Translations under genes and position numbers: made by a program | Origin: Zygnema cylindricum | Taxonomy: Eukaryota; Streptophyta; Zygnematophyceae; Zygnematales; Zygnemataceae | Reading direction: 5' to 3' | Length of the DNA stretch: 64,000 nucleotides | Assembly (NCBI GenBank): GCA_037447655.1 | Contig: JBBHKE010000090.1 | Span: 1-64,000, forward strand | The notes under the pieces: model-generated | Databases searched by the model: none | What the model was told of the DNA's origin: nothing | The model's input: the letters and a program-made list of their open reading frames with translations, nothing else | In this document: positions 11,273 to 20,768 of the stretch, piece by piece | Layout: each line of letters opens with the position of its first letter | Numbering within the stretch: the stretch's first letter is position 1

Positions 11273-12560
11273 TGTTGCAAATATTCCCGTTCTTAATTTG
11301 TTTCTTTCTAATTTTCTTTATTTTTTGTGTCAATTGTTTTCTTTCTTTCTAGTTTATTTTCATTCGTTTCATTTCCAATTTTCTTTATTCCTGGTGTCTT
11401 CGGTCTAGTTTGTTTTGAATTTGTTGAAATAAAAAAAAAGGAAAAAAAAAAGTATAAATTTTTTGTTATGCTTTGATTTCATTTTATTTTTCGCCTACTT
11501 TGTTTTTAAGTTGCTGAATTTCAGATTGTTGAACTGTCCGGTATCGTTTTCTCTTCTTTCTTCCTACCGGATTAACTCACGCAGAAAACCTAGAAAACTT
11601 AAAAAATCATAAAAAAAAAAAAACCTAAGAAAAATATATATAAATATTAGGTTGCACGAATTATCACGAAAATTATCATTGCTTTATAGACGGGCAGAGC
11701 GTGGCATAGTGTTGATACGCGTGCCCTAACAGGCTACTAACTGCGTTGGTATTTTGAGCTGTGATCTCTTCTCGACGATTCGAAATTGGAGGGAGGTTGG
11801 AGCATCGCTAGGAGACCTTACAGACCGCTTCAGGTGAGTAATCGGGTCCTTGTGGTTGCAGGCGCATGATAGGTTGTTAAGCGCGATAACCTAGAGGGGT
11901 TAAAATCCGACCGAAGGCCGTACCTTCATTTTCGCATAGGCATTGTGGTTGCATTTTCTGTAGATCTGACCGTGATTGGTGTTGGATAGCGACTTCTTGT
12001 CTATTACATCTGGCTTTGTTGGGCCAGGATTATTTTTTGTTTACTACATCTGGCCTTGTGGGCCTTGAATAGTTTTCTGTTTTATTAAATCTGGCCACAA
12101 GTGGCCTTGCATTGGTGACATGTTTCTTCTTCGAGTGGCTTGAAGTGACTTTTGTGGGATTGCTTAGATCTGGCCGTGAACAGCCTTGTTAGGGGTGTCC
12201 ACGATTAGACTAACCCCGGTGATAGAGAATAGATCAAATCGTTTACGGGGGTAATTGTTTACGTGGGTGCTTGTTTGCGTGAATTTGAATACTTCCTGTG
12301 TGATTTGATTATTAAATCTCGCGGTGGGCATTTGCACACTGACCCTGAGTAGGGTCCGACATCTAGTTGCATCCGGATAAGACGACTGTCAGTTTACATT
12401 GCAACAGACTGGAACAATTTACCGTTTCTAGCTGGTACCACTAGGAGCTCCAGTCTTTACCGTGGACCGGATCGGGATTTGATTCCTGACCGCTCACCTC
12501 CTGTCCAGCTTTTAGATCATACTGGTCATTCTGCTCTGTCTTAGCTTACGGGTTCACCCG
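11273..12560 (+). other. 5' leader of element A
   Basis: This is untranslated leader between LTR and gag. A block at about 11653-11755 is shared with the leader of element B at about 21715-21815; both contain TATCATTGCTTTATAG and a GCGTGGCATAG..TGATACGC stem-loop candidate. Conservation in otherwise divergent leaders suggests a packaging or priming signal, which is inference. Repeated TCTGGCC..GGCCTTG phrases follow at about 12005-12190, as in B at about 22080-22260. Confidence 0.6.
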
Positions 12561-13950
12561 ACTCTAGATCTGGTATTACCACTACATATAGATCTACATC
12601 ATCTGTCTCCTCATCCTCTTCCCATAGCTGGGGGGAAGATTCGGATATAGACTCCTTTGATATCCGGGATCTAAATCTACTACCTTCGCTTTTGCCTTTG
12701 AGCGGAAATATACACACAAACTCAGATTCCTATTTTGGGGATATGGCCTCGCCCATAGACACTGGAGGAGGTAGAAATCAGTTTTGTTTTTCCGGTCTCA
12801 AGGACACTATCTCCTTGTCACATTTTCGAATGCTTTTTAATACCGAGATGCGCGATCTCGCATTCCGGTATTAAGACCGTTATGATTTACGAGTTGCTTT
12901 TTCGTTACTTGGGCGATACCTTAGGGGATATGCACTATCCATATATACACGGAAATATGCGGCAATTTGTGCTATGACAGAAATGGCACCCGCATATTCT
13001 GGATCTTTAGCCATAACAGGCAGTCAAGAAATTCTTTTCCAAGCTGCGGTACCCGCAGTTTATGACTCTGCAGGTAACAAAATTTCACCGGAAATACCTG
13101 AGGTCCCTCATCAGTTCGCCGTTGCGGCTCGGGCAACAATCCCAGCTCGCCCTGCAATGCTGGTTCCACTAAGGGATTTGATATCGTTTGTCTCCAGTTT
13201 ATTACAAGAAGAGTACCGAATGCAGAATCCTAATCAGGTTAAAGAACTAATGAATTTTGAACGTCGCTTAGGCGAAACCGCTACGGCGTTGCGAGCACGT
13301 ATGGAAACATTACGTGAAGCACTGCCAGATCTCATGTTAAACGTAGAGGCAGTTCAAAAATTTGTGCGGCAATTTCCCACCCAATCTTGACGTTTCATTC
13401 AAAGCCATTTGACTGAGGCATATGGCCTCAAATTTACCTCCGAGCAGGCTACAGAGTATGCCGTACGGTATGAAATGCAAACCAGCTGGTGGGACGCTCA
13501 TGAGTGACCCAAATTTTCTCCAAATGCAAACCCGAATCCTAATCCTAATCCACGCAACCCATGGCCCAATCTGAGACCCCCAAGGACTCCAGCCATGGGA
13601 ACATTACCAACAAACCCTAATGTTCGTATATGTTTTCGATGTGGTAACACTGGTCATGACGCACGTAGCTGTCCGGATAAGACCGCCACATGTACTCATT
13701 GTAATCAAACGGGTCATTATGTACATCGATGTCACATTAAAAATCCCGATTTGAGTTATCAAAATCAAATCAAAAACGGCGGTATACCTGCTCGCTCGGC
13801 AAAATTAGTCACTCCACCCAAAGGAGTGGAGAAAGACAACCCTCCAAAAATCAGCAGGAGGGACCGAGAGAAAGCCAAGATGTAGGCCACCGTAGCGGCT
13901 ATGATGAAGGAGCAGTTTGCCGCGCTTATGGCGCAGGTCTAACCGCAATT
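12560..13950 (+). pseudogene. gag: gag of element A (decayed)
   Basis: The translation parallels the intact gag of element B over its whole length: a Ser-rich N terminus, a capsid-like region (FCFSGLKDTISLSHFRMLF), then two CCHC zinc knuckles (CFRCGNTGHDARSC and CTHCNQTGHYVHRC, 13631-13731) that bind element RNA. In-frame stops occur at 12872 (TAA, where B has CAA), 13388 (TGA), about 13505 (TGA), 13883 (TAG) and about 13940 (TAA). All lie in one frame, so the damage is mostly point nonsense mutation. The pattern suits C-to-T decay of a long-silent copy. Gag would form the virus-like particle. Confidence 0.85.
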
Positions 13951-13957
13951 AACCGGA

Positions 13958-14830
13958 ATGGCTCGAACTGTGGTCCACATGCCCTCTTTTGCTGGGCGAT
14001 CTCATAGGGAGTCCACTGTTCAACAGCGGGCGGCTCAATTTAAAGGGACTCTCGATCATAATCGTGAGTCAAAATCCATTAACACGTGTATCCCACTATC
14101 ATTTGCTAAAGAACCCCGCTCCCCTATTCTAAAAACGACTTCAAGCATCACCGCTGAAGCATTAACTGTTTTAGAGAGGAGCATACAAGACACATACAAG
14201 GTCAAAGAACGGTTGTCCATCCTGTCCACCATGCTTCCCGAGTTGGATAACAACGAAAAAACTATAGATCTAACTCCTTCAGCAGTTGCGTTCCAAGCAT
14301 TACAAAACCATCGTAATGCTCTCTCCCTTCAAGCTATTACTCTTGAAGAGCGGTCTAGTCTCACTCCTCACATCAGTTTTTTAGATAACAAATTGGGCGT
14401 GTTCACAGTTAATGGGTTTGCTCCAGCACTTCCTCTCATGGATACAGGCGCAAAGCTAATTATCCTCGGTTCTGATTTTGCCATCAAAATAGGTCTTTTA
14501 GCATATAAGATACAACCCACTACCACACGTCTATTGACTTCCGCAGGTACCATAGAGCCAGTCCTCGGTATTTTGATAGATCTAATCTGTTTTGAGTTTG
14601 AGAGTCAATCAGCGACGGATTTTGCAGAAATTTATGCTCACGCCTTGGTCACCAAGTGTAGTGACTATGAATGTTTGGTCTGTCAAGACGTTATCTTCCG
14701 AGTTGGGGGGGGGTTGATATGCATGATCAAACATCTTCGTACAGACGTAACAATTTTCCGGAACGCAAAATTTGCTTACCCCTTATCTCGCCCCGACAAC
14801 CCATGCTTACTACGGCCCATTCGGCGCTGA
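13958..14830 (+). pseudogene. Aspartic protease of element A
   Basis: The retropepsin active site is seen as LMDTGAK, with the DTG triad at 14441-14449, followed by LIILGSDFAIKIGL and the LTSAGT / YECLVCQDVIF segments that match B (YECLVGQDVIF). The frame is open from gag through 14830. A one-base loss in the G run at 14705-14713, relative to element B, shifts the frame, and the homologous reading then continues in the next frame as GGVDMHDQTSSY. The enzyme would cleave the Gag-Pol polyprotein. The start is not a true initiation site, because in A the protease is in the same frame as gag. Confidence 0.8.
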
Positions 14831-15063
14831 TCTTGCCAGCCTATGCCGCAGTTAGCATAGGTATAGACATCGTTGAATCTCTAACAGCGGATGAAATCTC
14901 ACCAGATTCCCCGAATTTACCAGAATTTTTTAGTACACCCAGATTTACCATTGACTCTTCAGATTTTGACGGACTATATAGATTTACTATACCAATTCCT
15001 TTATTTAGTATTCCAGATCCACCCTCCAGTGCAATAGATCCTTTCTGGTTCTTGCCCATTAGG

Positions 15064-16068
15064 TGGACACTTGTCAACTTACAACCTCACCAAAACGGTC
15101 TCGTTATCTTAGACCTTTTTGCGAGAATAGGGACTTCACTTCTCTCTTGCCTTCGGAACGGTTTTAGGATAAAGCATTATTGTTTCGAAGATATTGATCC
15201 TTTAGCCAGGCGCGCTCAGTTGCACAACTGTCAAGTCTTGCACGAATATTATCCTCATCTCTTACCCCAGTCTGCGTTCTACGATATGTATTCGGCGTTG
15301 CCACAGGATATCCGGCTAATAGGGATTCATCATTTAATTGAATTGGAACTAATTGATCACCTCTTTGCCGAATAGGAATGTCAGGGTATGTCTAGCGCAG
15401 GGAAAGGTTTAGGTCTTGCAGATCCGCGCACTAAGCTGTTCTTCGAGGTGGTTTGTCTGATCCATTTCTTCCAAAAATTGGATCGTCCTTTTGGATACAT
15501 CTTAGAGAACGTACCAGCTTACAATGACCCCCGACCTACGGTCCTCGCAGATTATAAATGCATTGAATCGTTAATTGGACCACCACTGATCATTGATGCC
15601 GCACGCCACGGTTCAATGGCCCACAGGGTTTGTTCCAAGTGGACTAACCTGGTGGACAAGGGGCGGCTCCGAGAAGCTAACCTCGCTGTCCGTCCACCTA
15701 ACCTTTCCATTCAAGATGCACTTCTTCCATGTCATAAGGTCTAGACGTGTATACAGACAGACTATCCTTATGCATTTGGTGTTAGCATCCTTGGCCAACC
15801 ACTACGTGCACTGCCTACACTAGTTGCATATCCACATTCTCACGCATACCCCAATAATGGACCGGGCATGCTTCAGAATACGCATACAGACAGCTTAGAA
15901 GAACCTACTGCCACAGAACGAGAACATCTTTTATATTTCATCTCAGGCACCACTGCTGCTCCGGGACTCACAAAGAGGCAGCGCTGCACCTTACTTGGTC
16001 GTGTCATGGATCCCCAATCACTGTCATTTCTCTTAGGCATGGGGTTCGCAGCTGGTCGATACGCATAA
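15064..16068 (+). pseudogene. Dnmt3-like C5 cytosine methyltransferase inside pol
   Basis: Between protease and reverse transcriptase the translation shows C5-methyltransferase motifs in canonical order. Motif I is VILDLFARIGT (SAM binding; the usual G of DLFAG is R). Motif II is FEDIDPLARR. Motif IV is CQGMSSAGKGLG, with the catalytic Cys codon at 15379-15381 and Glu where Pro is usual. GLADPRTKLFFEVV and motif VI ILENV follow, then LIIDAARHGSMAHRV (motif VIII region) and QRCTLLGRVMDP (motifs IX/X). The ADPRT..FFE and IDA..AHR phrases fit Dnmt3-type rather than the circularly permuted DRM type. Stops at 15373 and 15742 (TAG) and 16066 (TAA) break it. The expected role of an intact copy is methylation of cytosine in DNA, possibly element DNA. 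Its placement inside pol argues for function in the element, not chance insertion. Confidence 0.8.
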
Positions 16069-16217
16069 AACCACCAGTCTCAATCAGCTGAGGGGGGGCA
16101 TACACCATTCAAACACACAGCTTCAAGTCCTCACCTTCTCTTCGGGGTACAATTTTTCAGTTTGCTCTTTTTCCTTTTACCGCTAAGTCTGACACAGATC
16201 ACACTATTTATGATTTT

Positions 16218-17950
16218 TTGGAACCTAGTCATATGAGTTGGTCTCTCCCAGCATACACGGCCGCTAGATCTCTAGTACCGGTACGCCCATCACCACAGTG
16301 GACCGTTGCATTTCCGTATAGAAGTTGGCATCACGCAGTAAATTGTTTGCATCTGCTTCCTGTCGAGTATGAGTTGGGTCACTCCTTGATAGCAGATGAA
16401 CAGCTAGCATTTGCACAAGCCATGGAAGCCATGACCATTAACACCCATGAAAAACCGACATGGAAATTTGGAACTGGACTAACCGAAACTGAACACAAAC
16501 TGTTACATGAAGTCATAAACCAAAACGTAGACGCATTTGCTTTTTCTATGAAAGACTTAGGTCGACACACCACTTCCAAAATGTCTATTGACTTGGAAGA
16601 TGACAGACCTATATTTAAGCCCAAGCATCGTCTATCCGAAACCGAATGTGAATTTGTAGACAAACGATGCGCAGAGTTAAAAGAGGCAGGTCTGATTAAT
16701 AGGTCCGATTCCACTTTTGCGGCACCCACTGTCATGCCTCGTAAAAAGACGCTGAGGGGAATTTTACAGAATGTCGCATGTGTGGGGACTATCGAGAACT
16801 GAATTCACGTACAATCCAAGACCGACATCCAATGCCGTTGGCCGAGGACATTTTTGATCACGTGGGCGGAGCTAAATATTTTAGCATCCTAGATCTGCGA
16901 CAGGGATTTAATCAAATCGAAATAGAGGAAAAAGATCGACACAAAATTGCTTTTTGGGTTAGTGACGGACGTTGGGAATAGGCGATTATGCCCTTTGGAC
17001 TGAAGAATGCACCGGCAGTATTCCAAAAAGTCATGGACTCAGTCTTGGGGGGGTGTAAGTTTGCTCGTTGCTATATTAACGATATAATCATCGCTCCAGC
17101 CTCTATAGAGGAACATGCATTGCATATAGAGTGGGTGTTGAAGTAATTAAAAAAAGTGGGACTTACATGTCATCCTGCCAAATGTACCTTTGGGGCCGAA
17201 GAGGTCCCATACCTTGGGCATTTTATCTCATCTGAGGGAATTACTCCGCTAGAATTCAAAGTGGAAGCAATTAGTAAAATACCGGCTCCAACTGATTTGA
17301 CTAGCCTGCGTGCATTTTTAGGGTTAGCCAATTATTACCGGCGGTTTGTTCCTAGTTTCAGCACACTTGCATCTCCATTAAATGAAATCTTGAAGAAATC
17401 AGTCCCGTTCACGTGGGGACCCTCTAAGATCGAGGAATTTTAGGGATTAAAGGACGCACTGTCTACCACTCCCATCCTCCGTCCCCCAAATCATAAATTA
17501 CCGTTTTGTCTACAGACTAACTTTGGTAAGCCCGGTATCGCCGCTATCCTAACTCAACGCAAACTCAAAGGCGAGGAGTATGTGGTGGCTTACGCTAGTA
17601 GAAGCAACAATCAATGGGAATCAAATTACAGTAGTTACGAGGGAGAATGCCTTGCCGCAGTTTGGGGTATTGTGCATTTACGACATTATCTCTATAGGAA
17701 GCCTTTTACCCTTCTTACTGACCATCAACCATTGCATTGGCTGATGACAAATGACAAGTTATCCGGCAAATTAGCCCGTTGGGCTCTTATTTTACAGGAG
17801 TATGACATGCAAATAATCCATCGGCGCGGGCTCCTTAGTTTGGATGCCGACGGCCTCTCAAGGAACCCTTTGCCCACTCCAATGATTACGGTGTACGACA
17901 GGATTTTGATGACGTATCAATTGCCTCCTTATCAGCCGGAGCACATTTGA
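16218..17950 (+). pseudogene. Reverse transcriptase and RNase H of element A
   Basis: RT blocks appear in order: KHRLSETECEFVDKRCAELK, MCGDYRELNSRTIQDRHPMP, FSILDLRQGFNQIEIEEKD, MPFGLKNAPAVFQ, and the catalytic box YINDI at 17072-17086 (YIDD expected; the first Asp is changed to Asn). The thumb and connection follow (FLGLANYYRRFVPSF). RNase H follows (YASRSNNQWESNYSSYEGEC, TDHQPLHWL). The order RT-RH then integrase identifies Ty3/gypsy. There is a frame change near 16780, and stops at 16979 (TAG for Trp), 17144 (TAA) and 17441 (TAG). It is clearly inactive now. Confidence 0.9.
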
Positions 17951-19423
17951 TTTACAGTTTTGCCGCACCGACAAACCACAAAACCGAACATGATCCATGG
18001 CGGGACAGTGCTTTAATTCTTTTTCTATCTACTCAGTCTTTTCGGGCGGGCACCCCACCAATGGAAGAGGAGCGTGTTCGTAAGAGAGCCCAAAGTTATT
18101 TATGGATGGGGGGCTCACTTATTCGTCTTCTCTCAGATGGAAGTCACCAGCATTTCTCACGGCCGACGGAACGACTATCACTAATCAACCAAATTCATAC
18201 TGACCTTGGACACTACGGCACCAAACGGACTTTGAGTTTGGTACAGGCACGATATTGGTGGTTCGGCATGCAGGCTGATGTGGCGGCTGTGTTGCAGGAA
18301 TGTAGCACATGTGACCGGCTACGAACTTTATTTTCTAACCGACAGACCTCCCTTCAGCCCTTGCCTATTCAGGGTCTCTTTTACAGGTGGTCGTGTGATC
18401 TTGCAGGTCCCTTTCCCGGAGGGGCAAACAATACATCATGATAATGATCAAGAATTTCAGTAAATGGGTGGAAGTTGTAGCACTCTCGCAGAAAACTGCT
18501 AAACTTACCACCACAGATTTCAAAGAGCACGTGCTCCTCCGTTATGGAGCCCATGCAGAAGTACTACCGACCAAGGAACTGAGTTCCGTGGCGAATTTCA
18601 AAAGATGCTGGACGAGGCGTTAATCGATCAGCGGCGGACGAGCCAAGATCATCCTCAAGTAGACGGTTTGGCAGAGAGAGCTGTACAAACCTTTAAGCGT
18701 GCTTTGCGTAAACATTGCTTAGAAAAACAAATTACGGTGTGGGATGAATCATTGGGATATATTGTCATGGGTTATCGCATGTCTGTACAGGCCAGTCTTG
18801 CAAATTTCAGCCCCTATTCACTGTTGTTTGGTCGAAAACCACTACTAGGTAGGAATGTACAGAAAGCCGCGATCTTACCTCTACCTCTTATGTCGGATTC
18901 TCTGTTTTTTGAAGAACTTACTAACCGAGAATTGCTTTTCGCTAGAGAAATGCCCATGGCTTTTGAAAACTTGCATATTGCCCAATATCGCGACTCCTTA
19001 CGGTTCGCAACAACTCACAGTGGCAATTACCGGCCACAACAAAAACCCTCCAGGGTGGGGGATTACGTTTATTTGCGACGGCAAACTTTTGATACACTCA
19101 ACACGGATGTTTTAGCTCATATCTTGAGGATAACAAAAATTGACCCGAATGGATTATTAAGCCTACAAGGGGCCAACACGCAAACTTTGCGGGAGCATTC
19201 AAAGAATTGTGCCCCCTGGCGGATGCCGATTACCGAGGCCACTGAGTGCCCGTTATGCTGGCGATCTGATGGGAAAACAACAATGCTCCTTTGTGACTAT
19301 TGCAATCTGGGTTTCCATATGGAGTGTTTGGTTCCATCTGTGCACACTATCCCGGCTGGACAATGGTTTTGCCACGGGTATCACGACCTACCGGCTGTCC
19401 TTACCAGCTCCCCTGCAGGCTAA
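17947..19423 (+). pseudogene. Integrase with C-terminal PHD finger, element A
   Basis: The N-terminal HHCC zinc-binding domain is seen at about 18195-18312 (HTDLGH ... CSTC). The DDE core starts at RWSCDLAGPF; a one-base deletion near 18560 hides the second Asp, and the Glu lies in DGLAERAVQ. The last part (18605-19423) ends with a C4HC3-like pattern CPLCWRSDGK ... CDYCNLGFHMEC ... WFCHGY at 19247-19380, matching a PHD finger whose last Cys is replaced by Tyr. PHD fingers read histone tails, so it may steer integration into chosen chromatin. Frame changes occur near 18440 and 18560. Confidence 0.85.
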
Positions 19424-19431
19424 AGAGCTTC

Positions 19432-19441
19432 GGGGGGGGGG
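19432..19441 (+). promoter_or_regulatory. Polypurine (G10) tract of element A
   Basis: A run of ten G follows the pol stop codon. An equivalent nine-G run (25156-25164) follows ORF2 in element B, and AATT follows both. It is the probable plus-strand priming tract, although about 110 bp rather than a few bases separate it from the LTR start, which is unusual. Confidence 0.5.
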
Positions 19442-19582
19442 AATTCTATCCTTACTTACCTGATCTTGTTTTGACTTTTCTTTCCTGGCTAAGTCCATGT
19501 GTTATGAATAATTTGTTTCTTTTCGGGCAGATTTATTTATTATTTCTTGCAGTTGTCATGCCGCATCGTGTCGGCGGCTCTC

Positions 19583-19790
19583 TCGCACGTTATCATGCAC
19601 GCACGCGCGGTATTTTGCACGCACGCGCAGTATTTCTCATGCACGCGCAGTATTTCTCACGCACGCGCGGTATTCTTCACGCACGCGCGGTATTTTGTAT
19701 GCACGCGCAATTTAAGGCACGCGCGCGCGGTTTTATGCATGCACGCGCGGTTTGATGCATGCACGCACGATTTTCGCACGCATATATAAG
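19583..19790 (+). repeat. CpG-dense 20-bp tandem repeats in LTR
   Basis: Units of about 20 bp of the type GCACGCGCGGTATTTTGCAC are repeated about nine times, each with three or four CpGs, in otherwise AT-rich surroundings. The array lies just upstream of a TATA-like site, in the probable U3 promoter. Confidence 0.85.
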
Positions 19791-20105
19791 TTTCGTTCTC
19801 ATGTGCGATTTAATTCCGATTCATATTTTTAGGTTTCATTGAGTAGTACTAATTTCGTGCGATATGTTTCATTTCGTGCCTAGGTACACGGTTTTCCAAG
19901 TTGGACCCGAAACATCGTTTGGGCGACGTGACGCGATTTCAAGTATTTCGTGCTAGACCTTTTATTTCGTGCGATATGGTTCGTTTCGTGCGGTATGTTT
20001 CGTTTCGTGCGTATGCACGCGATTTTGGGAGTATCGACGTGAAGTATCTTTTGGAGGCGTATCGCGATTTCCGGGCGACGCTTCGATACATATATTTATT
20101 TAAGT

Positions 20106-20127
20106 CGCGAACCCATGTAGGTTCGCG
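20106..20127 (+). promoter_or_regulatory. Conserved LTR hairpin
   Basis: This is a perfect 8-bp stem CGCGAACC / GGTTCGCG with a 6-base loop CATGTA. LTR A has CATGAACC / GGTTCATG with a 6-base loop at 10452-10473, so two base pairs changed on both sides and pairing was kept. The identical hairpin in the 3' LTR is near 25880-25902. A second hairpin with a T4 loop follows 15 bp downstream. Confidence 0.65.
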
Positions 20128-20768
20128 CGCATGTAGTTAGGGAGGGTTTTTACCCTCGGACAGTGGATTTTGTCAGGCGTACGGCAGACGATGTTGGGCG
20201 CCTATTGGCCAACATCTTTAGTAGTTTCATGCATGTAAAGTAGACTAGACGTAGGCTAATTTTGCTTAGGCCTAGCGTAGCTCTTACTTAGCCTAATTCT
20301 CAGACTTAGAGAATTTAGCTTTTGGACAAGAATTTTTTCTTGGCAGCGGAGCTTTTCTCTTGCTCTCTCTCTCACCGATTGCCCACGTGTCTTTCTTTTC
20401 CTTGCTTGCTAGCTGTAGAGGCTAGATAGGTTAAGAATATTTCCCCTTTTATTTCTGCCCACGTTTTTAATCCACACGGCCTAAGGCCACGTCCGGAAGG
20501 TTTCCCTCCAAACTTGGTCTTTTGGTGGAAGTGTGGAATTGGAGATCGTGGGGGAGCACATCCGTACCTTGCTGTGCCTTCCTCGGGCAGCTTGACGGTT
20601 TGGTTGTGTGTTTGTGTCTTGTTTGTATTTCGGTTGGCTTGGAAGGAGTGTATTTTTGATCGGAATTGGATTTTCCCTTGTTCCGATTGGAATATTTCTT
20701 GCTTTGCTGTCGTAACGAGATAACTCTTGTAGAGAATGTGATAAAGACCAGAGAGCCTAGTGGCTACC

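Larger units (their letters stand above)
10214..19553 (+). mobile_element. Element A: Ty3/gypsy with methyltransferase and PHD
   Basis: The order is LTR, leader, gag (two zinc knuckles), protease, cytosine methyltransferase, RT, RNase H, integrase, PHD finger, G tract. It spans about 9.3 kb from the 5' LTR to the junction with the LTR of element B. The copy carries at least a dozen stops and frameshifts. No LTR of its own subfamily is present at the 3' side; the internal region abuts the LTR of element B directly. Confidence 0.85.
19554..20768 (+). repeat. 5' LTR of element B
   Basis: It begins TGTCATGCCGCATCG and ends near CTAGTGGCTACC. Contents in order: CpG-rich 20-bp repeats (about 19583-19770), a TATA-like CATATATAAG (about 19780), an 8-bp hairpin (20106-20127), a GAGGGT/ACCCTC hairpin (20142-20157) and a T-rich region. 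Compared with the 3' LTR it has an extra 20-bp repeat unit and few substitutions. It also forms the right border of the internal region of element A. Confidence 0.85.
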
